Shown: positions 1 to 7,277, counted from the stretch's first letter. The stretch is DNA of 21,951 bases from DATLXH01 sp035576005 (GCA_035576005.1 DATLXH010000080.1:1-21951), one strand, 5' to 3'. Translations and numbers: made by a program. The notes: generated by a model not told the origin, from the sequence alone.

Positions 1-385
1 ATCGGTGCGCGCATTACCATCACTGCTCGCAAAATCTGGGTCTCGCTCTCGAGCAGCTATCCCATGGCGAAGCTGTTCGCTCGGGTGTGCAGCAATCTGG
101 CACACGCGTCGCCCTGACCGGGTTCGATCACTCGCGATGACGACTCTTCCGGTTGCGCTCGGGATCGGTGTGCCCGCGAGCCGGATTTCCACAGCAACAT
201 AATCAGGCGAAGGTCACAACATGCACACGTTCATGTGCAGGTCCTACTCGCGACAGCGAACCGCACCCTCCAATCGCGCAGACGATAACGTTTTTCCACA
301 GGTTCACGGCTCTTCGACCTGACCGTGTGAGAAATGCGGGCTAGAAGCTGCGCGTGCCGCTTTAGCGAAAAGCTGCGCGGGGCCG
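1..385. other. intergenic stretch without a supported gene
   Basis: No open frame here resembles a known protein, and the short frames lack a ribosome site. Visible items are two DnaA-box-like words, TTTCCACAG at 186-194 and TTTTCCACA at 292-300; a small hairpin with TGCACA/TGTGCA arms near 222-239; one end of a palindromic repeat family (326-344); and an imperfect direct repeat, AAGCTGCGCG followed by GCCGCT, near 347-388, which overlaps the ruvA stop codon. The left edge is cut by the window, so a gene ending outside it cannot be excluded. Confidence 0.5.
326..344. repeat. terminal end of CTAG-ended palindromic repeat (family C)
   Basis: The 19-base word TGTGAGAAATGCGGGCTAG matches the right end of the complete element at 12808-13102 and, as a reverse complement, the left ends at 6855, 12808 and 21780. 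No matching left arm is recognisable upstream, so this is a solo end or a degraded copy. It lies 41 bases past the ruvA stop codon. Confidence 0.7.
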
Positions 386-976
386 CTATTTGGTCAGGTG
401 GCGGAGGGAGGCTCGGAGGAGGACGGAGAATTCGGCGTCTTCGCCGAGTTCTTTGCGGGCGGCGTTGATGACTGTGTCGGCTGTTGCAGGCTTGTAGCCG
501 AGGTTGACGAGGGCGGACTGGACGTCGTCGTGGATGGTCGACTTGCGTATTACGGGCGCCTCGACGGGTTGCTCCGAGAGTACGAGCTTGTCGCGAAGTT
601 CGAGACAGATCCGCTCCGAGGTTTTCTTGCCCACTCCAGGGATGGAGGACAACCGCCGTGTGTCGCCTCGGATGATTGCTTCGGCCAGCTCCGCAGGCTC
701 GATTCCCGAGAGGATTACTTGCGCGAGGCGTGGCCCGATTCCGGAGATCGAGATCAGTTTTTCGAACGCGAACTTCTCGTCGACGGTGGCAAAGCCGTAG
801 AGCGCCAGAGCATCTTCGCGGACATGAGTAAAGATCTGGAGCGAGGCACTGGAGCTGCCTTCCAGTTTGTAGTAAGTCGAGAGGGGGATGAAGACGAGAT
901 AGCCGACGCCTCCCGCGACGACAAGTGCGCGGTCGGTCTGGAGTTGTCTGAGGGTGCCTTCGAGGTAGCCGATCAT
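386..976 (-). CDS. ruvA: Holliday junction branch migration protein RuvA
   Basis: RuvA is the DNA-binding subunit of the RuvAB branch-migration motor: it grips four-way junctions as a tetramer and loads the RuvB ATPase during recombinational repair. The 196 residues are close to the usual ~200. An N-terminal OB fold (about 1-63, starting MIGYLEGTL) is followed by two helix-hairpin-helix motifs, SGIGPRLAQ (78-86) and PGVGKKTSE (113-121), and the C-terminal RuvB-contact domain (about 149-196, with a typical three-helix pattern). The start lies 3 bases after the cysS stop with only a weak ribosome site (AGAAAG), so translation is probably coupled to cysS. ruvB and ruvC, the usual partners, are absent here. 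Family assignment is secure. Confidence 0.96.
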   Translation of the reverse strand: MIGYLEGTLRQLQTDRALVVAGGVGYLVFIPLSTYYKLEGSSSASLQIFTHVREDALALYGFATVDEKFAFEKLISISGIGPRLAQVILSGIEPAELAEAIIRGDTRRLSSIPGVGKKTSERICLELRDKLVLSEQPVEAPVIRKSTIHDDVQSALVNLGYKPATADTVINAARKELGEDAEFSVLLRASLRHLTK

Positions 977-979
977 GAT

Positions 980-2389
980 TTACTTTCTACGCCAGCGCGT
1001 GCCCGCGGGAGTGTCTTCGAGAATGATGCCGCGGGCCAGCAGCTCGTCGCGTAAGCGGTCGGACTCGGCAAACTGTTTCGTGCGGCGCGCTTCTTTCCGT
1101 GCCTCGATCATCGACTCGATTTCGCTGTCGACGGACTGCCCGGCAATGGGAAGGATGTCCAGAACCTGATCGACTTTTCGGAGTGCACCCAGCATCTCCA
1201 CGGCATCAGTTGCGCTGACGATGTTCTGATCAATGGCGATGTTTCCTTCACGAACGAAGGAGAAAAGCGCACCGAGTGCGCCGGCTGTGTTCAGATCGTC
1301 GTCCATCGCCGTCTCGAATTCTCCGACGAGAGTGTTGCTGATGACCGCAGCTCTGTCGGAGACCTGCGCGGGCGAAGAGCCGGAGTTTTTTGCGATGTCA
1401 CTCAGTCTCATCTCAAAAAGCGCCAGCCGTTCCAGTGCCTGGTTGGCGTCGTCCAGACTTTTCATCGAGAAGCTCAGGCGCGTGCGATGTGGTACGCAGA
1501 GGAGCGCATATCGTACCGAGAGTGTTGAGTAGCCTTGATCGATGAGCTCTGCCAGCGTGTGGATGTTGCCGAGCGACTTCGACATCTTCTGCTGCTCGAT
1601 GTTGAGATGCTCGCCGTGGACCCAGTAACTCACGAAGGGTTTGCCGGTGGCGCATTCACTCTGGGAGATTTCGTTTTCGTGATGAGGAAAGATCAGGTCG
1701 ACCGCTCCTGTGTGGATGTCGAAGCTCTCACCGAGGAGGTCCATCGACATCGCGGAGCACTCGAGATGCCATCCCGGCCGCCCTTCTCCCAGGGCGGTGC
1801 TCCACGAAGGCTCACCCTCTTTCTTTGCTTTCCACAGCACGAAGTCACGCGCGTTGTCTTTCTCGTACTCATCGCTCTCGATTCTGCTGAAACCGCTCGA
1901 GGAAGCGACCTCTACGCGCGAGAGTTTTCCATAATCCTGATGCGAGGAGATTTTGAAGTAGGTCGAGCCCTCTGAGACGTACGTATGACCTCGGGCCGTC
2001 AATCTTTCCACAAGCGCGACCATCTGCGGAATGTACTCAGTGGCACGCGGATAATGATCGGCGGGACGGATGCGCAGCTGCCCGAGGTTCTCGTGAAAGG
2101 CTTCGATGTAGGGAGCTGTGAAGGAATCGAGGTCCTTACCGGCCGCGATGGCGTTGCGGATGATCTTGTCGTCGACATCGGTGAGGTTCATGACCTGCGT
2201 GACTTCCAGCCCCTTCCATCGGAGATAGCGACGGAGCAGGTCGCTCCAGAGGAAGGTGCGGAGATTTCCTATGTGGGCGACGCCATACACGGTGGGTCCG
2301 CAGGAGTACATGCGGACGTGACCAGGGGTCTGAGGTTCGAAGACTTCCTGGCTGCGTGAGAGTGTGTTGAAGAGCTTGAGCTGGGACAT
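980..2389 (-). CDS. cysS: cysteinyl-tRNA synthetase
   Basis: This class I synthetase charges tRNA-Cys in the cytoplasm. The 469 residues match the family length. Signature elements are all present: the first zinc cysteine C30 in YSCGPTVYG, the HIGN nucleotide-binding motif at 39-42, further zinc ligands C211, H236 and E240 (around GWHLECS and FPHHENE), and KMSKS at 268-272. The C-terminal part carries the helical DALR-like domain, ending in a region (EARRTKQFAESDRLRDEL) typical of CysRS. The ATG at 2389 is preceded by a plausible sigma-70 promoter with a leader of only about five bases and no Shine-Dalgarno. ruvA follows 3 bases downstream and probably shares the transcript. Confidence 0.97.
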   Translation of the reverse strand: MSQLKLFNTLSRSQEVFEPQTPGHVRMYSCGPTVYGVAHIGNLRTFLWSDLLRRYLRWKGLEVTQVMNLTDVDDKIIRNAIAAGKDLDSFTAPYIEAFHENLGQLRIRPADHYPRATEYIPQMVALVERLTARGHTYVSEGSTYFKISSHQDYGKLSRVEVASSSGFSRIESDEYEKDNARDFVLWKAKKEGEPSWSTALGEGRPGWHLECSAMSMDLLGESFDIHTGAVDLIFPHHENEISQSECATGKPFVSYWVHGEHLNIEQQKMSKSLGNIHTLAELIDQGYSTLSVRYALLCVPHRTRLSFSMKSLDDANQALERLALFEMRLSDIAKNSGSSPAQVSDRAAVISNTLVGEFETAMDDDLNTAGALGALFSFVREGNIAIDQNIVSATDAVEMLGALRKVDQVLDILPIAGQSVDSEIESMIEARKEARRTKQFAESDRLRDELLARGIILEDTPAGTRWRRK

Positions 2390-2401
2390 GACGGCGGCGA
2401 G

Positions 2402-2431
2402 AGAGTAGCGCAGATGGGGCGCGAATGTCAG
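2402..2431 (-). promoter_or_regulatory. putative sigma-70 promoter of cysS-ruvA
   Basis: On the minus strand CTGACA (2426-2431) and TACTCT (2402-2407) are separated by 18 bases. Transcription would begin roughly five bases before the cysS ATG, giving a nearly leaderless mRNA, in keeping with the lack of a Shine-Dalgarno. This is pattern matching only. Confidence 0.4.
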
Positions 2432-2459
2432 GACCGCGGAATGGTATGCGCTGGGGCTT

Positions 2460-2474
2460 CGCTCGTGGCGAGCG
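2460..2474. repeat. short palindrome in a repeat-rich spacer
   Basis: CGCTCG-TGG-CGAGCG is a perfect 6-bp inverted repeat in the spacer between the small membrane peptide and cysS. The following bases (a degenerate CCCTCGGGAGAGGGGAG stretch, about 2510-2525) resemble the CCCTCTCC palindromes at 19341-19501, so this is probably a decayed copy of that family. Confidence 0.4.
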
Positions 2475-2540
2475 AGCCCTTACCCTGCGCTGCGCGCCAC
2501 CTATCCCTCGGGAGAGGGGAGAGACTACGCTTCCGGCGGA

Positions 2541-2579
2541 CGGAACAAGGCGGCGGCTGGGAGCCGCCGCCTTGTTCCG
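2541..2579 (-). terminator. strong hairpin after the small membrane peptide gene
   Basis: A perfect 18-bp inverted repeat (2541-2558 with 2562-2579) with a 3-base GGG loop begins 11 bases after the stop codon of the 48-residue peptide. Position and stability fit an intrinsic terminator or mRNA-end stabiliser, but there is no T-run on the minus strand after the stem. It could also be a solo palindromic repeat. Confidence 0.55.
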
Positions 2580-2589
2580 CGGAATCGCG

Positions 2590-2736
2590 TCAGATGACCT
2601 TGCGGCCGGTGATCAGCTGGAAAATGATGACGACAACGGCAATCACAAGAATGAGGTGAATAAGCCCGCCACCGACGTGGAAGGAAAAGCCGAGGAGCCA
2701 GAGAATCAGGAGGATGGCTACGATTGTCCAAAGCAT
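2590..2736 (-). CDS. small membrane protein, lmo0937-like family
   Basis: A 48-residue peptide starting MLWTIVAILLILWLLG and ending QLITGRKVI. It has two hydrophobic segments (about 1-18 and 24-42) split by a glycine-rich turn (HVGGG, 20-24), and ends in a short positive tail. This pattern matches the widespread tiny lmo0937-like membrane proteins, whose function is unknown. AAAGGA lies about nine bases before the ATG. A strong hairpin follows the stop, and a 6-bp GACGCC palindrome sits 22 bases upstream (2759-2774). It lies between the aldolase and cysS on the same strand but has its own signals and is probably transcribed separately. Its short length makes it easy to miss in routine calling. 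Confidence 0.8.
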   Translation of the reverse strand: MLWTIVAILLILWLLGFSFHVGGGLIHLILVIAVVVIIFQLITGRKVI

Positions 2737-2758
2737 AGTCGAGTGTCCTTTCTGTAGT

Positions 2759-2774
2759 GACGCCTCGCGGCGTC
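2759..2774. repeat. GACGCC-TCGC-GGCGTC palindrome upstream of the small membrane peptide
   Basis: A perfect 6-bp inverted repeat with a 4-base loop in the 103-base spacer between the aldolase stop and the small peptide start. It could be an operator, part of the leader, or the end of the aldolase transcript. No T-run follows on the minus strand. Confidence 0.35.
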
Positions 2775-2839
2775 TGGAGATGTGATAAGCGATCTTAGTG
2801 CCACAAGGGAATTTTTGCGATGGAAAGTGAGGGGACTCG

Positions 2840-4273
2840 CTATTCTCCCTCGTTGGGATCGATGGTCGCCATCGCGACCGTTCCGCCGGAAACTTCGCGG
2901 TAGGCAGGACCGCCGCCCTTCGCGATCGGCACGTGCCGGTTCACCACCTCTCTCGTTCCAACGACGCCCAGCTTCTGGAACAGAAAGGCAAATTTTGTCT
3001 CGAGGGAGGCGATGATTGGAGCCTTGGCCTGTTCCGAAAGCTCCCACATTCTTTGCTTGAACGGGCCCAGCGACTTTTTACGCGTTTTGTAAACAAACTG
3101 TTCGTCGGTCTCGTCTTCCTTCCGCTCGTCAGCTGCTGTGTCGAAGCAGAATTTCCGGATCTCGTCCCTGAAGGGGAACGCGGCGTGGTCCAGGATCATG
3201 TTCTGGAAGCCTGTCGCGAGGTGGATCTCGACAGCGTCGGACTGCGGAAAGCGATCGAAGACTTCTTCCGGAAGCGTCGACGCTCCATGCTGCACCGATC
3301 CGGCAATCTCGTACTCGGCACGCCCGATCTTCGAGATCTCTCGCAGTACTTCGAAATCGATGTTGGCCTTGGCAATCGTTCCGTCAGGCAACGGGACTCC
3401 GCCATGCGAAGTTCCCGTCTGAATCGAGATCTTGCTGATCCCTTTCATGCCCGAAGGAAGAGAGCGTCGATAGCCGTCCATATACGCGCGGAACTCATCG
3501 GGTGAGGTGTTGTGCTTGCCGACCTCTCCGATCTCGCCCCCTACGGAGATCTCGATTCCGTCAGGCTGCCGCTCACGGATGTAGCGGGTGAAATGCGCCG
3601 CTCCTTCGTAATTTTCCTTCTGCTGTTCATCGCGCGTTTCAAAATCGAGATCGACCAGTGTGGATGTGTCGATGTCGATATTGAAGAACTCCGCAGCAAT
3701 CGCTTCATCAATCAATGATTCGATTGCCTTGACCTCGGCGCGCTTCCCGCTCTCATCCTTCCACTTCTTCGCGCTTGCCTGAAAATGATCGCCCTGGATG
3801 AAGACTGGTCCCTTGAAACCCTCTTTGATCGCCGCGGCGAGAACCGCTGCTGCGTACTCGCCAGGTCGCTGTTCTGTGTAGCCGATCTCTGATCGTGCGA
3901 TCTCGAAGATGAATGCGCCGACCTTGTGCTTGATCGCCGCCCGGAACAGCGCTCGGCAGACGTCGTAGGTGAGAGCCCGGATGTTGTGAGCCGGCGTCGT
4001 GAATCCTGTCACCTCACCTCGCCCGATCGCTTCATATAGAGGCTGGATGGATGAGGAGACCGCCCCCATTTCCCGTGCGAGGGTGTGGATGAGGCGGCGT
4101 GCTTCAGACTTTGCAGCGCTGTCCGCGCTGAAGACGGCAGTGAAGATCAAATCGTCGATCAGCGACTCGCGAATCGCGCCTTGATTCTCAGATGAAGAGA
4201 TTCGCTGAGCGGCAGGGCTCAGTCCCATCGCAGCCATGCTGCGGTGAAGCGTTTCGATATTCTCGTGGATCAT
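2840..4273 (-). CDS. class II fructose-bisphosphate aldolase family protein (long form)
   Basis: A zinc-dependent aldolase expected to cleave or form fructose-1,6-bisphosphate, or a related ketose bisphosphate, in central carbon metabolism. At 477 residues it is clearly longer than the ~300-360 of the classical enzyme. Recognisable class II features are GDHFQ (161-165), with D162 and H163 in the usual catalytic/zinc position, GGEIGEVG (245-252), TGTSHGG (286-292), with a zinc histidine at 290, and SVQHGAST (326-333), with H329. An extra ~75-residue N-terminal helical region and a ~110-residue C-terminal tail account for the length. The start was set at 4273, not the upstream ATG at 4360, because GGAGG lies five bases before it and the upstream stretch looks non-coding. 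The sugar substrate cannot be settled from sequence; tagatose bisphosphate is possible. Confidence 0.85.
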   Translation of the reverse strand: MIHENIETLHRSMAAMGLSPAAQRISSSENQGAIRESLIDDLIFTAVFSADSAAKSEARRLIHTLAREMGAVSSSIQPLYEAIGRGEVTGFTTPAHNIRALTYDVCRALFRAAIKHKVGAFIFEIARSEIGYTEQRPGEYAAAVLAAAIKEGFKGPVFIQGDHFQASAKKWKDESGKRAEVKAIESLIDEAIAAEFFNIDIDTSTLVDLDFETRDEQQKENYEGAAHFTRYIRERQPDGIEISVGGEIGEVGKHNTSPDEFRAYMDGYRRSLPSGMKGISKISIQTGTSHGGVPLPDGTIAKANIDFEVLREISKIGRAEYEIAGSVQHGASTLPEEVFDRFPQSDAVEIHLATGFQNMILDHAAFPFRDEIRKFCFDTAADERKEDETDEQFVYKTRKKSLGPFKQRMWELSEQAKAPIIASLETKFAFLFQKLGVVGTREVVNRHVPIAKGGGPAYREVSGGTVAMATIDPNEGE

Positions 4274-4303
4274 GGAGCCTCCGGTGTTGTGTGACGAAAT
4301 CAG

Positions 4304-4309
4304 ATTATG
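4304..4309 (-). promoter_or_regulatory. putative -10 box of the aldolase gene
   Basis: CATAAT on the minus strand matches five of six consensus bases and sits 30 bases before the aldolase ATG. A -35 is poor (CCTACA at 18-base spacing). The predicted leader of about 24 bases would carry the GGAGG site. Confidence 0.35.
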
Positions 4310-4391
4310 TCCGAAGCGGGGTGTAGATGTAGGGACGCAGGCGCGAAGCCGGCACCCCATATGGGAACAGCACCCGCCGGCTGAAGCCCGG

Positions 4392-4793
4392 CTAAAGCGA
4401 CGCGGTTGCGACTTCTTTCGCGGCTGTCCGGGGAAGGCGGGATCGGATCTCGGCGATGAGCGAGTTCAGATCGAATGGTTTTTGTACTGATCCCTGAACC
4501 CCGAGCTCCGCAAGCTCCCGCGGCGATAAAGGTTCGCCGCTGAGGACAAGGATGGGGATCTGCCTGAAGATCGGGTCGGCCTTGAGCTGCCGGATCACAT
4601 CCTCGCCGCTCATGCCAGGCATGTTCTTGTCGATCAGAATCAGCTCAGGATTTTCGGCGCGGGCCATCGCGAGCGCTTGTGTCCCGCTCGAAGCGACCAG
4701 CGCCTCGAAGCGAAACTCCGAGAGAATATTCTTCATGAGCAGAAGAAGCGGCTGGTCGTCGTCAATGACGAGAATCTTTGGTCTTTCGGACAT
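4392..4793 (-). CDS. single-domain response regulator (CheY-like receiver)
   Basis: A 133-residue receiver domain with no output domain. The acidic pair D11/D12 (VIDDD), phosphoacceptor D55 (LIDKNMPG), switch residue S85 (VLSGE) and lysine K105 (QKPF) are all in place, so it should be phosphorylatable. No histidine kinase is in the window, so its partner is unknown. The ATG at 4793 was chosen because the receiver fold starts right after it and a good promoter lies just upstream; an upstream start would overlap that promoter. No Shine-Dalgarno is visible. The gene faces away from sdaAB across a 110-base gap. Confidence 0.9.
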   Translation of the reverse strand: MSERPKILVIDDDQPLLLLMKNILSEFRFEALVASSGTQALAMARAENPELILIDKNMPGMSGEDVIRQLKADPIFRQIPILVLSGEPLSPRELAELGVQGSVQKPFDLNSLIAEIRSRLPRTAAKEVATASL

Positions 4794-4812
4794 AGAGAAA
4801 GGGTGAGGCGCG

Positions 4813-4841
4813 AGTCTAGCGAAACGAGAGATGTTATTCAA
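4813..4841 (-). promoter_or_regulatory. sigma-70 type promoter of the response regulator
   Basis: TTGAAT (4836-4841) and TAGACT (4813-4818) on the minus strand are separated by exactly 17 bases, a near-consensus housekeeping promoter and the best in the window. Transcription would start about 12-14 bases before the response-regulator ATG. Confidence 0.6.
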
Positions 4842-4890
4842 ATAAAGCCGCCGGCCCGTCTGTGCTGATCGGGTCGATGGCTGCTGGCGA

Positions 4891-4896
4891 TACAAT
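4891..4896 (+). promoter_or_regulatory. putative -10 box of sdaAB, leaderless arrangement
   Basis: TACAAT ends seven bases before the sdaAB ATG, and no Shine-Dalgarno lies between. If used, transcription would begin at or next to the start codon. No convincing -35 is seen. Confidence 0.4.
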
Positions 4897-4903
4897 CACT
4901 CTC

Positions 4904-5587
4904 ATGGCCATTCGTCACGACCGCAAGATCTCGATCCTCGACGTCATGGGGCCTGTGATGGTCGGTCCTTCCAGCTCCCACACCGCGGGCACAGCAAGAC
5001 TGGGGCGTGTGGCTCGGGAGATCCTCGACGAGGATCCCCTGGAAGTCCTGTTTTTCCTCCATCCTCCTCTTGCCTCTACGTACAGGGGACATGGATCGGA
5101 TTTCGCCCTCGTTGGAGGAGCGATCGGCTTGAACGTCGACGATCCGCGGATCCCCGAGGCATTACGCATCGCGGAGCAGATGGGCGTGAGCGTCGACTTC
5201 ACCGAGGAAGACCTTGGCGACGTCCATCCCAACAGCGTGCGTATCGAGGCCCGTGGCCCCAACCGCCGGGTTGAGGTTGTAGGATCTTCGATCGGAGGCG
5301 GGGTAATCGAGGTGTTCAAGATCGACGGATTCCAGGCAAGGTTCAAGGGCGACTCTCCCACGCTTCTGATGTTCTACCGCGACCGTCCCGGGATGATTCA
5401 CGAAGTGACCAAAGTGATCGCTGACGAGTCGATCAACATCGCCTCGCTCATGTGCTCCCGCAGTGGTAGAGGCAAGGAAGCGTTCATGCAGATCGATGTC
5501 GATTCGCCGCCTTCGAGCATGGCTGTCAATGCGATTTCCGCGCTTGAAGATGTGACTGAGGTCCGATTCCTCGATCGCATTCCGTGA
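4904..5587 (+). CDS. sdaAB: L-serine dehydratase, beta subunit, with ACT domain
   Basis: Beta subunit of the iron-sulfur L-serine dehydratase, which deaminates serine to pyruvate and ammonia in the cytoplasm. It is 227 residues, the usual size. The N-terminal domain carries the conserved GPSSSHTAG (21-29) and the family's GHG pattern (62-64). The C-terminal ~75 residues form an ACT domain (from about 153; YRDRPGMIHEVTKVI), likely a serine-binding regulatory module. The ATG at 4904 was chosen because the conserved sequence begins immediately and a -10-like TACAAT lies seven bases upstream. A GTG at 4862 in frame is less likely. The alpha subunit lies 341 bases downstream beyond a palindromic repeat, where the two are normally adjacent. 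Confidence 0.94.
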   Translation: MAIRHDRKISILDVMGPVMVGPSSSHTAGTARLGRVAREILDEDPLEVLFFLHPPLASTYRGHGSDFALVGGAIGLNVDDPRIPEALRIAEQMGVSVDFTEEDLGDVHPNSVRIEARGPNRRVEVVGSSIGGGVIEVFKIDGFQARFKGDSPTLLMFYRDRPGMIHEVTKVIADESINIASLMCSRSGRGKEAFMQIDVDSPPSSMAVNAISALEDVTEVRFLDRIP

Positions 5588-5928
5588 GGACCTGCCTCAC
5601 GCTTATGCGCAGGAGCTTATGAAGGCTGGCGCCTGCAGACTCACAGCATTTGACTCTTCCTCGAAGTACCGCCAATTCCAGAGGCGAAGCTTTGGAGTGC
5701 GGCTGCCGCAGCTGCCGCTTTCTGAGTCAAACCGCGGAAGGGTGAGCTCTCTGGCCTCCAGCATCTACCGATGAAGACACCAAAGCGGCAGCTGCGGCAG
5801 CCGCACTCCAGAGGCTTCGCCCGTTCAGATGCTGGAACCGTGATGAGTCATCCGTGGCGCTCGCAAGGAAATGGACGACGGAATGCACGCGTGCGCTATC
5901 CGCATTAACGGCCGTGGAGACCCTCTCG
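5588..5928. other. repeat-filled spacer between sdaAB and sdaAA
   Basis: This 341-base gap separates two subunits of one enzyme. Its centre is a large inverted repeat (5683-5821), annotated separately. The first ~95 bases carry no gene or clear signal. The bases just before the sdaAA ATG hold a modest ribosome site (TGGAGA). Confidence 0.6.
5683..5821. repeat. palindromic repeat family B, full copy
   Basis: Left arm 5683-5721 and right arm 5782-5821 are reverse complements with few mismatches over about 39 bases. They run from GGCGAAGC through TTTGGAGTGCGGC to a GC-rich GCAGCTGC core and are separated by a 60-base loop. The same arms recur at 10426-10564, and a loop-less version occurs at 16866-16909. 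It lies between sdaAB and sdaAA. Confidence 0.9.
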
Positions 5929-6858
5929 ATGATCGAATCATTCAAACATCTGGCCGAGGTGGCCAGAGACCGCGATGCAGCGGATGTTTTCCTCGAAGCC
6001 GATGCCCAGGAGCATGGAGTCACCGCCGACGAGATCCTCGCATCACTCGCGAAGCGGCGCGAGATCATGTGGGATTGCATAGGGCGGGGGATGGGTGGCG
6101 GTACCTCGATGGGCAAGCTCGTCGGCAACGAGGCAAAGCTTCTCAACGAGGCTTTTCTGGCGAAGAAAACGTTTCTCGATCCTTTGATGGTGAAGGCCGA
6201 GCTTTACGCGCTTTCCGTGATGGGAGAGAACTCACGGATGGGGGTGATCGTTGCCGCTCCGACGGCCGGCGCGGGTGGCGTGGTTCCCGGAATGCTGCTC
6301 GCCCTGGAGGAAGAGCGCGGCGTAGACCCTGCCAGGACCGTGCGAGCACTAGTCATTGCCGGCGGATACGGCTCGATCATCGCGCTCACTGCGAGCATCT
6401 CGGGCGCTGCAGGTGGCTGCCAGAATGAGGTAGGGGTAGCGTGCTCGATGGGTGCCGCTGCAGCGACCTACATGATGGGAGGGACCACGATGCAATGTAT
6501 TCATGCGGCCGCCCTCGCTCTGAAAAATACTCTTGGACTCGTCTGTGATCCTGTCGGAGGCCTGGTTGAGGTTCCCTGTGTCAAACGCAACGCGTTCTAC
6601 TCCGTTCATGGCCTCACGGCAGCACAGCTTGCACTGGCGGGGGTGGAATCATTCATCCCGATGGATGAGGTGGTCGAAGCGATGGTCCGCATCGGTCGCG
6701 CCATGCCGCGCGGCCTGCGCGAGACCGCCGAGGGTGGCCTGGCTACAACAGCGACGGGTTGCGAGGTGGGGCAGCGGATCAAGGACGAGGCTAACCAGCG
6801 ACGAGCCGAGAAAGCTGCAGAGCGGGAGAGGATCGCTTCAGAACGGAAGGCGCATTAA
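5929..6858 (+). CDS. sdaAA: L-serine dehydratase, alpha subunit (iron-sulfur catalytic subunit)
   Basis: Catalytic subunit of serine dehydratase, partner of sdaAB. It has 309 residues against the usual ~290. Conserved stretches include GRGMGGGTSMGKLVGNE (52-68), PTAGAGGVVPG (111-121) and GAAGGCQNEVG (159-169). Three cysteines, C164, C206 and C217, have spacings of 42 and 11, the same as the 4Fe-4S ligands I recall for the structurally studied Legionella enzyme; the fourth cluster position is open for substrate. The start at 5929 fits the family N-terminus (MIESFKHLAEVA), with TGGAGA about ten bases upstream. An in-frame upstream start at 5854 would add 25 unconserved residues. The C-terminal ~25 residues are a charged helix. 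The TAA stop overlaps the end of a family C repeat. Confidence 0.94.
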   Translation: MIESFKHLAEVARDRDAADVFLEADAQEHGVTADEILASLAKRREIMWDCIGRGMGGGTSMGKLVGNEAKLLNEAFLAKKTFLDPLMVKAELYALSVMGENSRMGVIVAAPTAGAGGVVPGMLLALEEERGVDPARTVRALVIAGGYGSIIALTASISGAAGGCQNEVGVACSMGAAAATYMMGGTTMQCIHAAALALKNTLGLVCDPVGGLVEVPCVKRNAFYSVHGLTAAQLALAGVESFIPMDEVVEAMVRIGRAMPRGLRETAEGGLATTATGCEVGQRIKDEANQRRAEKAAERERIASERKAH

Positions 6859-6936
6859 CCCGCATTTCTCACAGACCTTTGTCGCGAGACGGCGGATAGC
6901 GGCCTGTCTCGTTCGTTGCACGGCAATTTCGTAGAC
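6855..6936. repeat. family C palindromic repeat, left half
   Basis: It begins TTAACCCGCATTTCTCACAG, against CTAG in other copies, and stays closely similar to the copy at 21780 through CGGATAGCGGCCTGTCT and TTGCACGGCAATTTCG. It then stops, and seven bases later the nested palindrome at 6943 begins. The right half is missing, probably displaced or lost. The sdaAA stop codon falls inside its first bases. Confidence 0.75.
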
Positions 6937-6942
6937 AGAAGA

Positions 6943-7163
6943 GCCGCCGAAGGCGGCGAAAGATCCCTAGCACCCGGCTTCAGCCGGGTGACTATGACGC
7001 CAGGACCGAAGCGAGCCCGCGAAAGCGGGCGACAGAACCCGCCGCATGACGACTACACAGGCGGGCAATAGTCTGCCGCCCGCTTTCGCGGGCTCAGGTA
7101 TGGCGCGTTTCAACATCACCCGGCTGAAGCCGGGTGCTACGATCTTTTGCCGCCTTCGGCGGC
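6943..7163. repeat. family A concentric palindrome, copy 1
   Basis: An ordered set of small palindromes is mirrored around a centre near 7052. From outside inwards: GCCGCC-GAA-GGCGGC (6943-6957), CACCCGGCTTCAGCCGGGTG (6971-6990), GCCCGCGAAAGCGGGC (7015-7030), and a CCCGCC/GGCGGG pair flanking the centre. The right side repeats them in reverse order, ending GCCGCCTTCGGCGGC (7149-7163). Each block is itself a hairpin and also pairs with its mirror partner. Confidence 0.9.
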
Positions 7164-7227
7164 GCCCGCCACCCCTCACCGATGGATCGCACCTCAGCTC
7201 ACGCACCGTTCGCGTCGCAAGCTGACC

Positions 7228-7277
7228 CTAAGCGGCACGACAAAACGCTCGTCCCACCGCGTCGAGCTCTGCGGTCA
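7228..7277 (-). pseudogene. duplicated 3' tail of the TIM-barrel gene
   Basis: Read on the minus strand, this segment matches the last ~16 codons and TAG stop of the gene at 7634-8335: AELDAVARAFGRSA in the gene, AELDAVGRAFCRAA here. Homology continues past the stop into the 65-base unit. It is a non-functional fragment created by tandem duplication of the gene's 3' end with its flanking repeat. Confidence 0.85.
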
